Origin: Rallus limicola
Lineage: Eukaryota > Chordata > Aves > Gruiformes > Rallidae
Assembly: GCA_022605955.1 (NCBI GenBank)
Contig: JAKCOZ010000040.1
Coordinates: 3,100,001 to 3,164,000 of the forward strand
Direction: 5' to 3'
DNA length: 64,000 bases
The notes beneath the pieces are model-generated. The model saw nothing but the letters and a program-made list of their open reading frames with translations, was not told the origin of the DNA and did not search any database. Position 1 is the stretch's first letter. Each line of letters begins with the position of its first letter. The position numbers and the translations under genes are program-made. This document shows, in pieces, positions 14,679 to 25,900 of this stretch.

Positions 14679-16446
14679 ATGTGCTTCCTAACCCGTGAGT
14701 ACCCACAGCCCCAGCACCCGCTGCTCCCACAGCACCCACTGCTCCCACAGCACCCACTGCTCCCACAGCACCCACAGCACCCACAGCTTCCTCCACAGCA
14801 CCCATGGCACCCATAAACCCTGTACCTGTTGCGCACGCTGTACCCGAGCACCCGCAGCTCCCGCTGCTCCCACTGCCACTGCAGACCCCCAGCCCGCTGC
14901 CCTGTGACCCCCAGCACTGTGGGGTGGTGGGATGCAGTGGGCACTCGGTTGCTCTCTTCCCCTTTTTGGGTTGTCCCTGCCATGTTCCCGAGCTGCATTG
15001 GTGTCACCATCCCCCAGAGGGTTGAGTTGGGGACGGGGGTGTCCCCATGGCAGGCGCTGAGCTGCTGTCCCACAGGTGTGCTGGCACTGCTGCTGGGTGT
15101 GACGCTGTGGGCGCCGTGGTGGGTGCTGCACGGGGCACCGCTGGCCGAGCTCTCAGGGGACCAGGACTTCCAGCTCTTCCTGCACAAGAACCTCGAGTTC
15201 ACCCGTAAGATCAAGGGGGACGTGGCCGTGCTGCAGCGCATTGTGGTGAGTGCCGGCTGCCGCGGCGGGGTGGGGTGGAGGGGGAACAGTGGCCGTGGCC
15301 ACTGCGGGGTCACAGATAAGGTGACCTTCCCCTCCCTGGCTTTATCGGCACCGCAGGGCTGGGAGCCAGCAGTGTCCCCTGCGCTTCGGCCTCCTGCCAC
15401 ACTGCTCAGCCCTAGGGTGCTGGGGCACCCACTGGGGCTGTGATGGTGCCCAGGGACCTTCCCAGGGCACACCAGCCAGGGTGGTTACTTTTGTCCTGTC
15501 CCCACCTAACCAGGTGGCTGGTTCACCTCATCCTTTCCCTCCTCCCAGCTGGGTTTGGGGAGGGGGTGTCCCCACACCCCAGGGACAGGACGTCGGGGGG
15601 GCATCAGGGTCCTCTGGCTGTGCTGACCCAGACTCCTTTGTCTGCAGTGTGACACTTTCCAGCTGTGCAAGGAGGAAGAGCTGCTGTTGGTGCGGCAGGA
15701 CCTGGGCATCGTGCAGGCTCCGCTGGAGCAGTGCCACAGCCGCACCTTCCAGGCGGTGAGTGCAGGCAGCCCATCCCTGCCATGAGCTGGCCGGTCTCAG
15801 CCCTGCCAGCTTTGCCACTGCTCGGGGCAGCTGGGAGCCCATTGTAGCTTGGGGTCCATGCCGTGCTGTGCCATGCTGGGCCATGCCGTGCTGTGCCCCA
15901 CCAAACTGTGCCCCACCAACCACGCTATGCCCACCTGCAGGAAGCCTGTTTCAGCCAGATCCGCGATGGGCTCCGTGCCTACCATGGCTCCCTCGCTGCC
16001 TTCCTGGAACTGTTGCCTGGACACACCAGCCTGGTGGAGACCCTGCAGCTGGACGCTGCCAACCTCTCCTCCAACATCCAGCAGCAGGTGAGGGGAGGGG
16101 GACATGAAGGGACTGAGGGGATGGGGTGGCCATACGTGGGGGCTGCATTCCGGGAGGGATGGAGAGGGTCTGGGGGGGGGGGGAAGCGGCTCTGCACCCC
16201 GTGGCTCTGCCGGGATGCTGCCGCGCTCCCCAGGTGTCTGAGCGTGGAGCTGATGATGCCTCTGCCCGACTACAGATGGAAGACCTGGGCCTGGCGACGG
16301 TGACGTACCCCACGGAGGGTCCTGGCCCCCTCCCCGCCTTCTCCTCCCGCTTCCACCACCAGGTCAGCGGCTTCTTCATCCTGGCCAACTTCCAGCGGTT
16401 CCTGGAGACGGCGTACCGGGCGCTGCGGCACCTCGCCTGCCTCTGA
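14679..16446 (+). CDS. CSF3: Granulocyte colony-stimulating factor (bird MGF type), 5 coding exons
   Basis: Coding exons: 14679-14694, 15076-15245, 15648-15755, 15941-16087, 16276-16446, giving 203 aa. It is a secreted four-helix cytokine that drives granulocyte production through CSF3R. Seen: an MCFLT start with a hydrophobic signal peptide over roughly the first 25 residues. Cysteine pairs 63/69 and 91/101 have spacings of 6 and 10, the same as the two disulfides of mammalian G-CSF. The protein ends in a FLETAYRALRHLACL helix. The five-exon layout with a five-codon first exon is typical. A second 3' splice site at 16232-16233 is in frame and would add 14 residues. Synteny between PSMD3 and MED24 confirms the assignment. 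Confidence 0.95.
14711..14815 (+). repeat. 18-bp minisatellite in CSF3 intron 1
   Basis: Tandem copies of a unit close to CCCACAGCACCCACTGCT occupy the start of intron 1, only about 15 bp after the donor site. They degrade into shorter CCCACAGCA repeats at the 3' end. Confidence 0.85.
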
Positions 16447-17160
16447 CACCTGGCCCCACATCGCCCCATGCTATTTATTTACCTCCCAGCCCGAGCGCCC
16501 TTCCCGGCAGCACCTGGCTTTTCTGCTTATTTAATATTTATGGCTATTTAATATTTATCTGGCTGGGGCTGCTCCCAGCCCCTCAGCCCTGAGCAGGGCG
16601 GCTGGCCCTGCGCTGGCACCGCGCATGAGTACCGGTGCGCAGCATCACCCTTGTTTAATATTTAAACAAAAGCGTATCTCTGCTATGAGGTTTGGGAGCC
16701 GGGCTGAGCCCCGGCAGCTGCTGCAGGCACCACGTGTGCCTCAGTTTCCCCATGGCTCGTGCAGCATCGCATCCAGCCAAGGGGACATCATCTTCATCCG
16801 TGGATGAGGATACTTCAGAGTAGTATCTCCCTGCCTGGGCTGCAGCCTGCGGGGAGGGAGCTGACATGTATCAATGCTATTAGGCACAGTGATATTAATT
16901 ACTATTTATTAGCTCGTGGGGAAGGGGGAGGCCAGGAGCAGGCCTGGCAGGGCACTGGCCTGTCCTCCCTGAGCCCTGCACTGGCCTGTCCTCCCTGAGC
17001 CGGGCGGTTCCACCAGCCCACGGGGTTGGATTTACACCCCTGCACGGGGAGTTTTGGTCTCTATTTATTGCTGCACTGGGGACTCCCTGAGTGGGGAACG
17101 GGACATCCCCTGGTTTTATACGGCATAAGAATGGAAATAAACTCTATTTTTGCTCCAGAA
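16447..17160 (+). promoter_or_regulatory. CSF3: CSF3 3' UTR with AU-rich elements and poly(A) signal
   Basis: Clusters of ATTTA occur at 16472-16481, 16526-16560, 16892-16912 and about 17061. AATAAA at 17136-17141 is the likely poly(A) signal. ATTTA clusters in cytokine 3' UTRs are known to confer rapid mRNA decay, so the message is probably unstable unless cells are stimulated. Confidence 0.8.
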
Positions 17161-17204
17161 TCTGGCTTGTTTGTTGTTCCTGCTGCCTCCTGCCTGGGGT
17201 GGGG

Positions 17205-17375
17205 GGGGGGGGATGCTGTTGGGGAGGAAGGGGATGCTGTTGGGGAGGAGGGGGATGTTGTTGGGGAGGGGGATGCTGTTGGGGGAAGGATGCTGTGTGG
17301 GGGGATACTGTTGGGGGCAGATGCTGTTGGGGCAGAAGATCCTGTTGGGGCAGGGGATGCTGTTGGGGGGGATGC
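17205..17375 (+). repeat. G-rich minisatellite, unit about 20 bp
   Basis: Imperfect tandem copies of GGGGATGCTGTTGGGGAGGA, with shortened variants, lie immediately downstream of the CSF3 poly(A) signal. The G-tract density makes it G-quadruplex-prone on the plus strand. Confidence 0.85.
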
Positions 17376-19776
17376 TGTGTGCCCAGGGTGTGGGGACAGA
17401 GGGATGTGGCACTAGGCACCCGGCTCATTTACACCGGCATTGGCCCAGCGGTGCCCAGCCCCAGTGGAAACCAGCACCCCCATCCCTCCTGCAGCGCGGC
17501 CCAGGCCCCACGTGGGGCGGGAAACAGCCATGGGGTGACCGGGCGCAGCTCCTCGGGGGCGGCAGCTTCCTCCCCACACCCGGCAGCGGCGCTTGGGCAA
17601 GAGCCGATTCCTAGAAAGCGCCGGAGGCCGCAAGCACCGCAGCCCCGGGAGCTGCCCTGGCACCGGCACCGGCACCACGCCGGCAGCTGCCGAAGGGGCT
17701 CTTGGCCGCCCTGAGCGTCCCCAGCTGGTGCCGGCAGCACGGGCACAGGTGTGATGAGCACTCAGGGCTCTGTGGCAGCAGTTGAGGTGACACGGGTGGT
17801 GTGGCTCTGTGGTAACGGGGGGTTCAGCCCTTTTTTTGGCAGGGAAATGGGCCCCAGAGGCACCCAGGGTGTGCCCAGAGCCCTCCAGAGCCATCACAGG
17901 GTTACAGGACTTCCAGCAGCAGGAAAAGCAAGATGGAGTGAAACTGGCAGTGGCAGGAGTGCTGGGCATCTCCCCCCTGCCCTGGGCAGTCCCTCCCACC
18001 GTCCCACACCCCCCCTCCCCGCTCCCCAGGCTGTTTGGCCACCCCGGGCTGTCCCTGCACACCCCAGCTTGCACCAGCCCCGTTTCCCCTGTGGGTCCCA
18101 TGCTCGCATCCTGTGACCACAGCCAAGGCAAAGCTGAGCTCTAGTGGGTGCTGGGGGGTTCCTGTTCCTGCCTCCCCCCACTATCCCAGCCCTGAGAAGG
18201 GGTACAGGTGAGGCCAAAGTCCCACTGCTGCTCCCCACCCTGTGCCACCCCATCACTGCCATCCCACTGTTGGGGAGCTGCTGATGCCCACACACTGTGA
18301 CTGTAGCTGTGGCAGCTCCCAGGGGAGCTGATGATGAGGGCCATGGGTCCTTCCTCTCCCCGGGTCCTTCCTCCCCCCAGCTTATCAGTTCTTACAGGAA
18401 CCCCCTTCTCCCGCTCCAGCCCCTTCCTGGAAGGTGAAGCACCAGGCGCCAGCGCCGCGCGGGACGGGACGGCCACCGGCAAATATTGACAGAGGTGGGA
18501 AGGCCGCGAGCTCCGGGTGCTGCTCTTTGCTCCGAGCTAACGGTAAAGAGCCGCCCCTGGGTGAGCGGGCGCTGCCGCGGCTGAGGTGCCCGGGCGGGTC
18601 GGTGCCAGCTCAGCGCGGGACTCAGACCCGAGTCAGAATGTGGCACCGGCCGCAGCACAGGGTGAGCACCGAGCCCTGCGGCACCGCAGCCCTCACCCTG
18701 CGTCCCGCCCCGGTATGGCAGCACCGCTACAGCTGCTGAACCCAGCCCTGGGAGCAGCTCTCCCTGCTCTGCACTCACTGCGGCTGCCAGTGTGTGTCAG
18801 GGCTGCTGCGGGCTCAGGTCTGGATACCCAGGAGGCAGCAGGAAGGGGCAGGATGCTGGGATGCGCCGTGGCAAAGGAGCGGCCATCACCCACACCAACC
18901 CCAAGTACGGCAAAGCCGCCCCAGCACCCTCATCGGGGTCTCTCCCTCCAGCCAAAGTCTGTGAGCTGCCAAGAGCTGAGCTCATCCCAGGGAGCAGGCA
19001 GGGGTCAGGCAGCCCCTGAGTCACCATCCGGCTGCCTCAGGATGCTCCGCACTAACCCAAACCCCGCAGCATGGCTCCAGCGCCTCCCCGCACCCCATGT
19101 TCCCCCCCATCACCCCAACCAGGAGCTGTGACACCCCTGGGCAGGAGGGATGGGGCTGGGAGCTGAGGCAGGCCGAGGGGAAGGCCAGCACCCAGCTCCC
19201 CCAGGCACCGCTTCCCCCTTTCTCGTGAGTCAAGCAGAAAATATAAATGAAAGGAGCGGAGGCAAAGCCACCCCAGCCCTGCCACCCCCTCAGCCTCAAG
19301 GGTTTCGTGACAGCTCCAGGCAGATTCACCACCAAAGCAGCTGACTGGGTGCCGGGACAGCCCCGGCCAGGAGCCTCTCCCACCCAGCACGAGGCCGGTG
19401 AGGTGCTGGCAAGGCCACGGTTACTCACCGGCTGCCCGGTGCAGTGCTCAGAGCCAGGGGGGATGAACTCACGCTCACGTGGAGGAATTCCCAACAAGAA
19501 TTCGCTTGCCAGTGACAGCGCGGCAGGAAAAGGGCTCCACTCCACCCAGGCGCCCTGATTCCCAAACGGGACATCACGGGCAGCCCACTGCCCACCCAGG
19601 CTTCTCCAGGGACAGCAGGAAGAAAGGGTCATTCCCCTCCCTCGCCCAGCACAGGTGTCCCACTCCCATCAGCCCCCCACCAGTGAGCCTGCCCTGAGAC
19701 AGGGGTGCAGGGAAGCGCTGGGTCGCTCAGGAAGCCACATAGAAGGAGGCAGAGCCCTGTCCTACAAAAGGATTGC
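17376..19776. other. CSF3-MED24 intergenic region, convergent genes
   Basis: GC-rich with no recognised exon. The long open frames on both strands do not resemble a known protein and lack flanking splice logic. No RNA gene was recognised. Confidence 0.5.
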
Positions 19777-19993
19777 TTTATGGAATAAAAAAGGGGGGGG
19801 GGGGGTCTCTGAAAGGCCATGGCCAGGCAGCAAGGGGGTACCTCAGGGAGGCTGAATGTGGAGGGAAACAGCCCCTGGGGCAGGGCCAGGCCGAGCCCAC
19901 TGTGACAGCAAGTCCCAGTTATCCCAGTGCAGCACCCAGTCCCGCAGCTTTCCCAGCAGCATTCTCCTGCATGGCAGAAGGGAGGTTCCCTGC
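19777..19993 (-). other. MED24: MED24 3' UTR with candidate poly(A) signal
   Basis: On the minus strand the stop codon is followed after about 210 nt by CATAAA (plus-strand 19777-19782), a weak poly(A) hexamer. No AATAAA is seen closer, so the transcript end is uncertain. Confidence 0.4.
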
Positions 19994-22900
19994 TCACAGC
20001 GCAGCAATGGCCTTGGCAGCAACACGGCGGCCCAGGGGTAGGCTGAGATCTGTGATGGCCAGGACAATTTTGGGGCTGGACATGGTGGAGACTTTCACCA
20101 GCTCTGAAACCTGCCCAGAGAGAGAAGAAACGAGTCACAACAGCGCCGGGATCAGCACCCTGGAGCACCCATGACCAGGGAGAAGGATCTCATGGCTGTA
20201 GGACTCACCATGGTGAAGGGCATGAACTGGAGGATGCTGCCACGGCTGCCCTGCTCCAGGCAGTCCACACACTCCTCCATGAACCACTGGACAAACTGGG
20301 TGTGGGTGCCAGCTGTCTTGGCACCCAGGATGGAAGAGATGAGCAGGAAGAGGTTTGCTGTGGAGACAGGGAAGGCTCAGCACCAGGCTGGCATGGAGGC
20401 TGGGGGTGGCCCAAGCCTCCTGCGCAGAGGACATGTCCCCATGGGTGTGGAGCTGACACCATCCCAGTGCCAGGGTCTCCCCAGGGCCCCCCCCCATTAC
20501 CTAGCACCCTGTTGAGTGGGTCCCTCATGCTGACGGTGTGAAGCTGGGAGGCAGAGAGGGAGCTGCTCATGGAGCGATCTGTTAGGGTGGAGAACACAGG
20601 TCAGGCTGCCCCCTGACCCTGCCAATGTGCCCACCCTGAGCTCACCCAACCTTTGGGCTCCAGGAGGGGCTGTGCCATGAGCAACCCCATGGAGCAGGGG
20701 AGGTTTAGAGTCCTTGGCACCCCCCAGACAGCGGGCAGGCAGTGCTGTGTGGCACGGGCAGCCCTGGCAGGCAGCGTGGGCGCACACACACACACATGCC
20801 CTGGGCGTGATGGAGCACAGCACCACGCCGCTGGGTCTGGGGTGTGAGACTCGCCTCTTGCACAAGCCAGGCTTACTCCAAGTCTGACCAAGTTTAATGA
20901 CATCTCCAGGGGGGGGTTAGCGTGAGTGTGAATGTGAGTGTGAGCGTGAGCATGAGCGAGCCACCCCCCTGCTCCCTGTCTGTCTGCAGGGCAGCAGTGA
21001 CTCGGCCGTGATGCTCCATGAGGGCAGGAGCTGGGGAACAGCAGTGTCACGCACGCAGCACAGCCCCTGCATGCTGCTGCCAGCGGGGTGGAGCCAGCCA
21101 GATGTTCCACAGCTGCACAGCAGTGCTCCCAGCTCGCTCTCGGGGTGCAATTTTGGCTACCAGAGCTGGGGCACATCCAACAGGCTCCTGGCACAGCTCT
21201 GACCAGCCTGAGGGGGTTAATCAGCCTCCCAGCGCTTGCTGGGTGAGGAGCTGGGCTGTCTCCAGTCCAACAGGATGGGAATTTACTGCGAAGACTGGGG
21301 TGGACTCCACAGGACACAGCTAAGGCCACGATGAGTGGCACCCACCTTGTGCTGCAGCGAGGATGCTCCCCACTACAAGATAAAAAAAAGCCCTCCCACA
21401 CTTTTCTCATGGAATCACATGAGTTACGTGGCCGCAGGAAGCGGCGTTTCCACATCACTGCAGCAAAACAGCCCAAAAAAAAGTCCTGAGTGTCACTGGA
21501 AAGAGTTGGGACTGCCTCAAAAGTTAAAAAAAGATATTGAAATAAAGGGAAAACCCCGTATTTCAACAGTAATGAAACCAAGAGAACCTAATAAATCAAG
21601 AGTAGCTTAGGATAAGGGCGGCGGGAGAAACAATGACCAAGGAACATCCTGACTCACTGCCCAGGAGTCCAGATCAGGCCTGAGGGAGCTGTGACAGCAC
21701 CTCAGCGGGATGCAGGGCACGGACACCCCCTGGACACCCCCCGGCACGTCCCGCCAGAGCTGTTGCAACCCACAGCACGGCTCTGTGGGGACACAGACGT
21801 GGCTGTGGGGACTCATTGGCTCCATTCCCCAGCTCGTTAACAACAATGGAATTTTAGGATTGAGCCACAGACATCAGGAACGTCACCTCCTGCCGCTCGT
21901 GCTGCAGCACAGCGGCCCTTGGCCCCACGTGGATCAGTCAAGGGTGATGGGGCTCCAAAAAATACACCCCAGGCTCCTGGAGCTTGATGCAGCGAGTTGG
22001 GTGGCAGCATCATGGAGGGAAGGTGCAATCTCACCCCCTTTCCTAAATTCTGGTTAGAGGAACAGTGAGTTTGACCTTTTCTGGGTGCAAAAGCTCCAGG
22101 TTAACACAGCAAAACCCATCCCAGAGCCCTAAACCTCCACCTAGGCGGCTTGTGAAGAGAAGAGGCTTTGTGCCCATCCATGTTTCACCCCCCGAAACAA
22201 GCAGTGGGGCAGCAGGAGCCTCCTCCCCCAGCCACCCCCACACCCCCACCCACACTTACTGGGGCTGGAGAGGATGTTGGAGTCTTCCTCATTGGAGCTC
22301 AGCAAGCGCATGAGCTTGGAGGGCTGCGTGTCATCCAGTGGGAACAGGTTGATGTAATCCTGGGGGAGGGGAAGGGGGTCAGCCCCACCAGCCCCTCTCA
22401 GGGGTACGATCCCAGCCCTCCCCCCCCCCCAGGACTGATGTCACACCCTGAGCCCTGCACAGTCCCATGGCCCAGGACCACTCTCTCCATTCATCCAGAG
22501 CCCCTCAGCCACGACCAACCCCACACAACCACCTCATCACAGCCCCTCTTCCCCAGGGGATGGGAAGGGAAAGGTCCATGTTTTAGGACCAAAGGAGCTC
22601 AGGCAGTGCAGAGCCCAGACAGGGAACTGCCTCAGGTACCCGCTCCAGCCTCCACTGCCTCCCACAGCCAATGGCTCAATCCCAGCACTGCTCCACGCTG
22701 GACACACCTCAATGTCCTCTCGGTGCCTCTTCTTCTGCCTGGCAGACGCCTGGCCCTTGTTGTGGGAGGAGTAGGAGCTCAGGGCACACCAGACGGAGAG
22801 CCTGTGGGCAGAGCACTGTGGGCAGACACTGGAGGGGCTGCCAGCCCACCCAGGTGATGCTCACATCAAGGAAAGGCAGCAGAGCCCAGCGCATGCCCCA

Positions 22901-25900
22901 GGACACAGCAGTTTCTCCCCACAGTGAGGTGCAGCAGGGAACGGCCCCAGGGCAGCACTATCTGCTCCTGCCAGCACTGTGCTGGGACCAGAGCGGCAAC
23001 TGGGCAGCTGGGACACTCATCCCAGCACAAAGCATCTCCTCATCCCCACAAACAGGCTCATCTGCCCCCCAAGGAGACAGCGCCCGCAGATCCAGGGGTC
23101 TTACTTGGCCAGGGCCTTTCCAGGGGGGTCCATGAGCGTGTGCCACTTGGAGGAATCCGTGAGCAGGTTGGGCAGGATGTGGCCCAGCAGCGTCAGTGTC
23201 AGCTGCTGCATGTCCAGGCAGAAGATGGCATAAAGCAGCTCCACAGCCCGCAGCGTGTGCTCCTTCCGCGTCTCCTTCAGCAGCTCCTGTGAGGCAGGAG
23301 GTAGGGCTGAGGGAGCCACAGGCACGGCAGGGTCTGGCCTGCACGCCTCCCCCACCGTCAGCCTGGGCACAGCCAGGATCCCTGGGCATGAAGAGCAGAG
23401 GCTGAACCCAGCCACGGCACCCCTCGTCCTCCTCGTACCTTGACCAGGTTGTTGCAGAACCAGTAGACGCCCCCCATGTGCAGCAGGGTGTCGAAGATGT
23501 GGATGGAGTGGCTGTCGACCCAGCCCTTCTCCAGTACCTTGGTGAACACATTCATCAGCACCTCCTTGATGGGCTTCTTGGGGGGCAGCAGGTTCCAGTA
23601 AGGGATGGTGTCCATGCCCGTGGAAGGGAACTTGATCTGTGTGGCTGTCTGCTGCAGGACATCAGCACACATGTGCTCCAGGATGGAGCTCATGATCACC
23701 ACGCTGCAGCAGAGAGAGACACAGGGTCAGGCCGGCCCCAGGAAGCGGAGGAAGGGCAGGAGACAACACGGGGCCCATGGTGCTGGAGCTCACCGCTCGT
23801 TGTAGAACTGCAGCGTGTTCTCGCCGTACAGGGGGGTGGCCAGCTGCCGGATCATCTGCAGGGACTTCTCCCGTTCATCCAAGCCCAGCATGCGGACATG
23901 GGCCACCAGCCAGGCCACCGCACACACCGCCATGCTGCACACCTTCCCCTTGATGTTGTCGGTGATTTTCTGGGAGAGGAGAATGGAGGTGGGTGAACAC
24001 AGGCGTGTGGACACACAGGGTTCCTTTCCCCATCACCCCCCAGGGCTGTGGGTCCTTGCAGGGTCCTTTCCTCCTCCATGGGGCAAACCCGCCCCTGCCA
24101 CCCACGGGGTAGTTTGGGGCAGCATCATGGGGCTGGAGCTGCACCAGGTCCCCACCCAAGTCACTTCAGAGCGGCTGCAGGAGCCTTGGGGGCAGGGGGA
24201 GAGGGGACCCCTGCCCACCTCAGCCACAGCCCCTCCTAAAGGCACAGCACAGTGCCTCTGCTCTGCCCCACAGCAACCTCCCACCAGGCCCACCTGGATG
24301 GACTCAAAGGTGAGGACGCTGTTCTCCCAGGCGTTGAGGATCTCCAGGATGGCAGCCGAGATGCTCAGACACACCTCGTGCCACTTCATCTGCCTGCCAA
24401 GGGAGAGAGGGGGGCTTCAGGGGCTCGCTCAGAGCGGGGGAGGGGGCAAGGAAGATTAGGGGAGGGGTGTGTGTGTGTGTCGGGGGGTGCTCCCCTCCCA
24501 GCCTGTGCCAGGCACGTGGGCTGGGCCCTTACACCAGCTTCATCTCGGAGGAGTTGTTGAGGAGAGCAACCAGGGACTCCACCTTGGTGGAGTCGGGGCG
24601 GAAGCAGGGGTGGTCGGGGTTGAGGATCTTCCCCTCCTCGGGCATGCAGGTCAGCATCCAGGTCTCGAAGAACGGCACCTCGCCCGGCGGGCTCGACTCC
24701 GACAGAATCACCTGGAGGGAACCGGGAGAGGGTCTGCATCCCGCGGGGACCCCGATGGGGAACCCCGCCCCCGAGGTGGGACCATTCCCGGGGCTGTGTG
24801 TGACCAACCCCCCCCCCCCCCCCCCCCCGACGCGGGGTCATGGCCAGGGAAACAGTGCCGCCCTGTGGCCTGCACGGGCAGGCAGCCACTGGCCAGCCTC
24901 CCCTCCTCAGTAAGCCACTGGCCAGCCTCTCCCCCCCCAGTAAGCCACTGGCCAGCCTTTCCCCGCCCCGCCCAGTAAGCCACTGGCCAGCCTTTCCCCC
25001 CCGCCCCCCCCCCCCAGTAAGCCACTGGCCAGCCTTTCCCCCCCCCCCCAGTAAGCCACTGGTTCCCGGTCCATGGGGTACAGTTTTTCACCTCCAGCAG
25101 AGACTGTCCCAGGAGACCCCATCCCTCGCAGGGCAGCACCCCAATGGCTTCCCTCAGTGCCAGGCCAGGCCCAGGCCCAAGGGGCTGCAGCAGTGTCGCT
25201 GTGTCCTGCCTGGAGAGGGACACTTGTCCCCTAGCTGTTGAGCTGTGCTCAGGGTCCGCAGCGCTGGGGCTGGCCGGCCCATGGGCCCGCTGACAGCCAG
25301 CTGGGAGAGCTCCTGAGAGGGGCATGAACCGGGAATCCCACAGGCCACTTCCTCCCTTCAGCCCCAGCACCCAAGGGACACTAATTTTTGTCCAAAAAAA
25401 GAGAGTTCTGCACATCTGCTCAGCAGCAGCTGGTCAGGAAAGGCGCTCAGGGCTGGGCTGGGGGCTGCGAGCTCATCAGACACCCCTGGACACATCCACT
25501 CTGAGCTGCCTGCAGCCAGAACTCCCCAGGGCCTGTGGGGCAAGCCCACCCCCTCCTGCCCTTCCCTCCCCCTGGCCCTTCCCTCCCTCCTGCCTCCCTC
25601 CTTTCGGTATCGTTTCTCCCAGCACACGCAGATGTCGAAACCTGGAAAATTTTCACGCAACCAAAGTGCCGTTTCCTGAGCAGGGCTCAAGTTCCTGCCC
25701 TCGCTGGGGAGGGCTTGATGCTCAGCTCCCCCCTCCCCACACACCCTCCCCCCCAGCCAAGGCCAAAACAGAGGGATGATGCTGGGAAAAGTCCAGTGAG
25801 ATCAGAGCCGGCACCGAGGTTGCCACCAGTACCAGGGACTGGTAAAAGGAACAACCCAAAGTCCTAGGGTTGGCTGCGGCCAACCCCATCGCCTGGCACT

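Noticed and set aside
17412..18131. 239-codon minus-strand frame between CSF3 and MED24
   Set aside because: GC-driven open frame with no known motif. It lies beyond the MED24 3' end and has no splice partners.
24890..25062. Regular cores with spacers reminiscent of a CRISPR array
   Set aside because: Vertebrate intron; spacers are C runs of variable length and the cores are minisatellite units.
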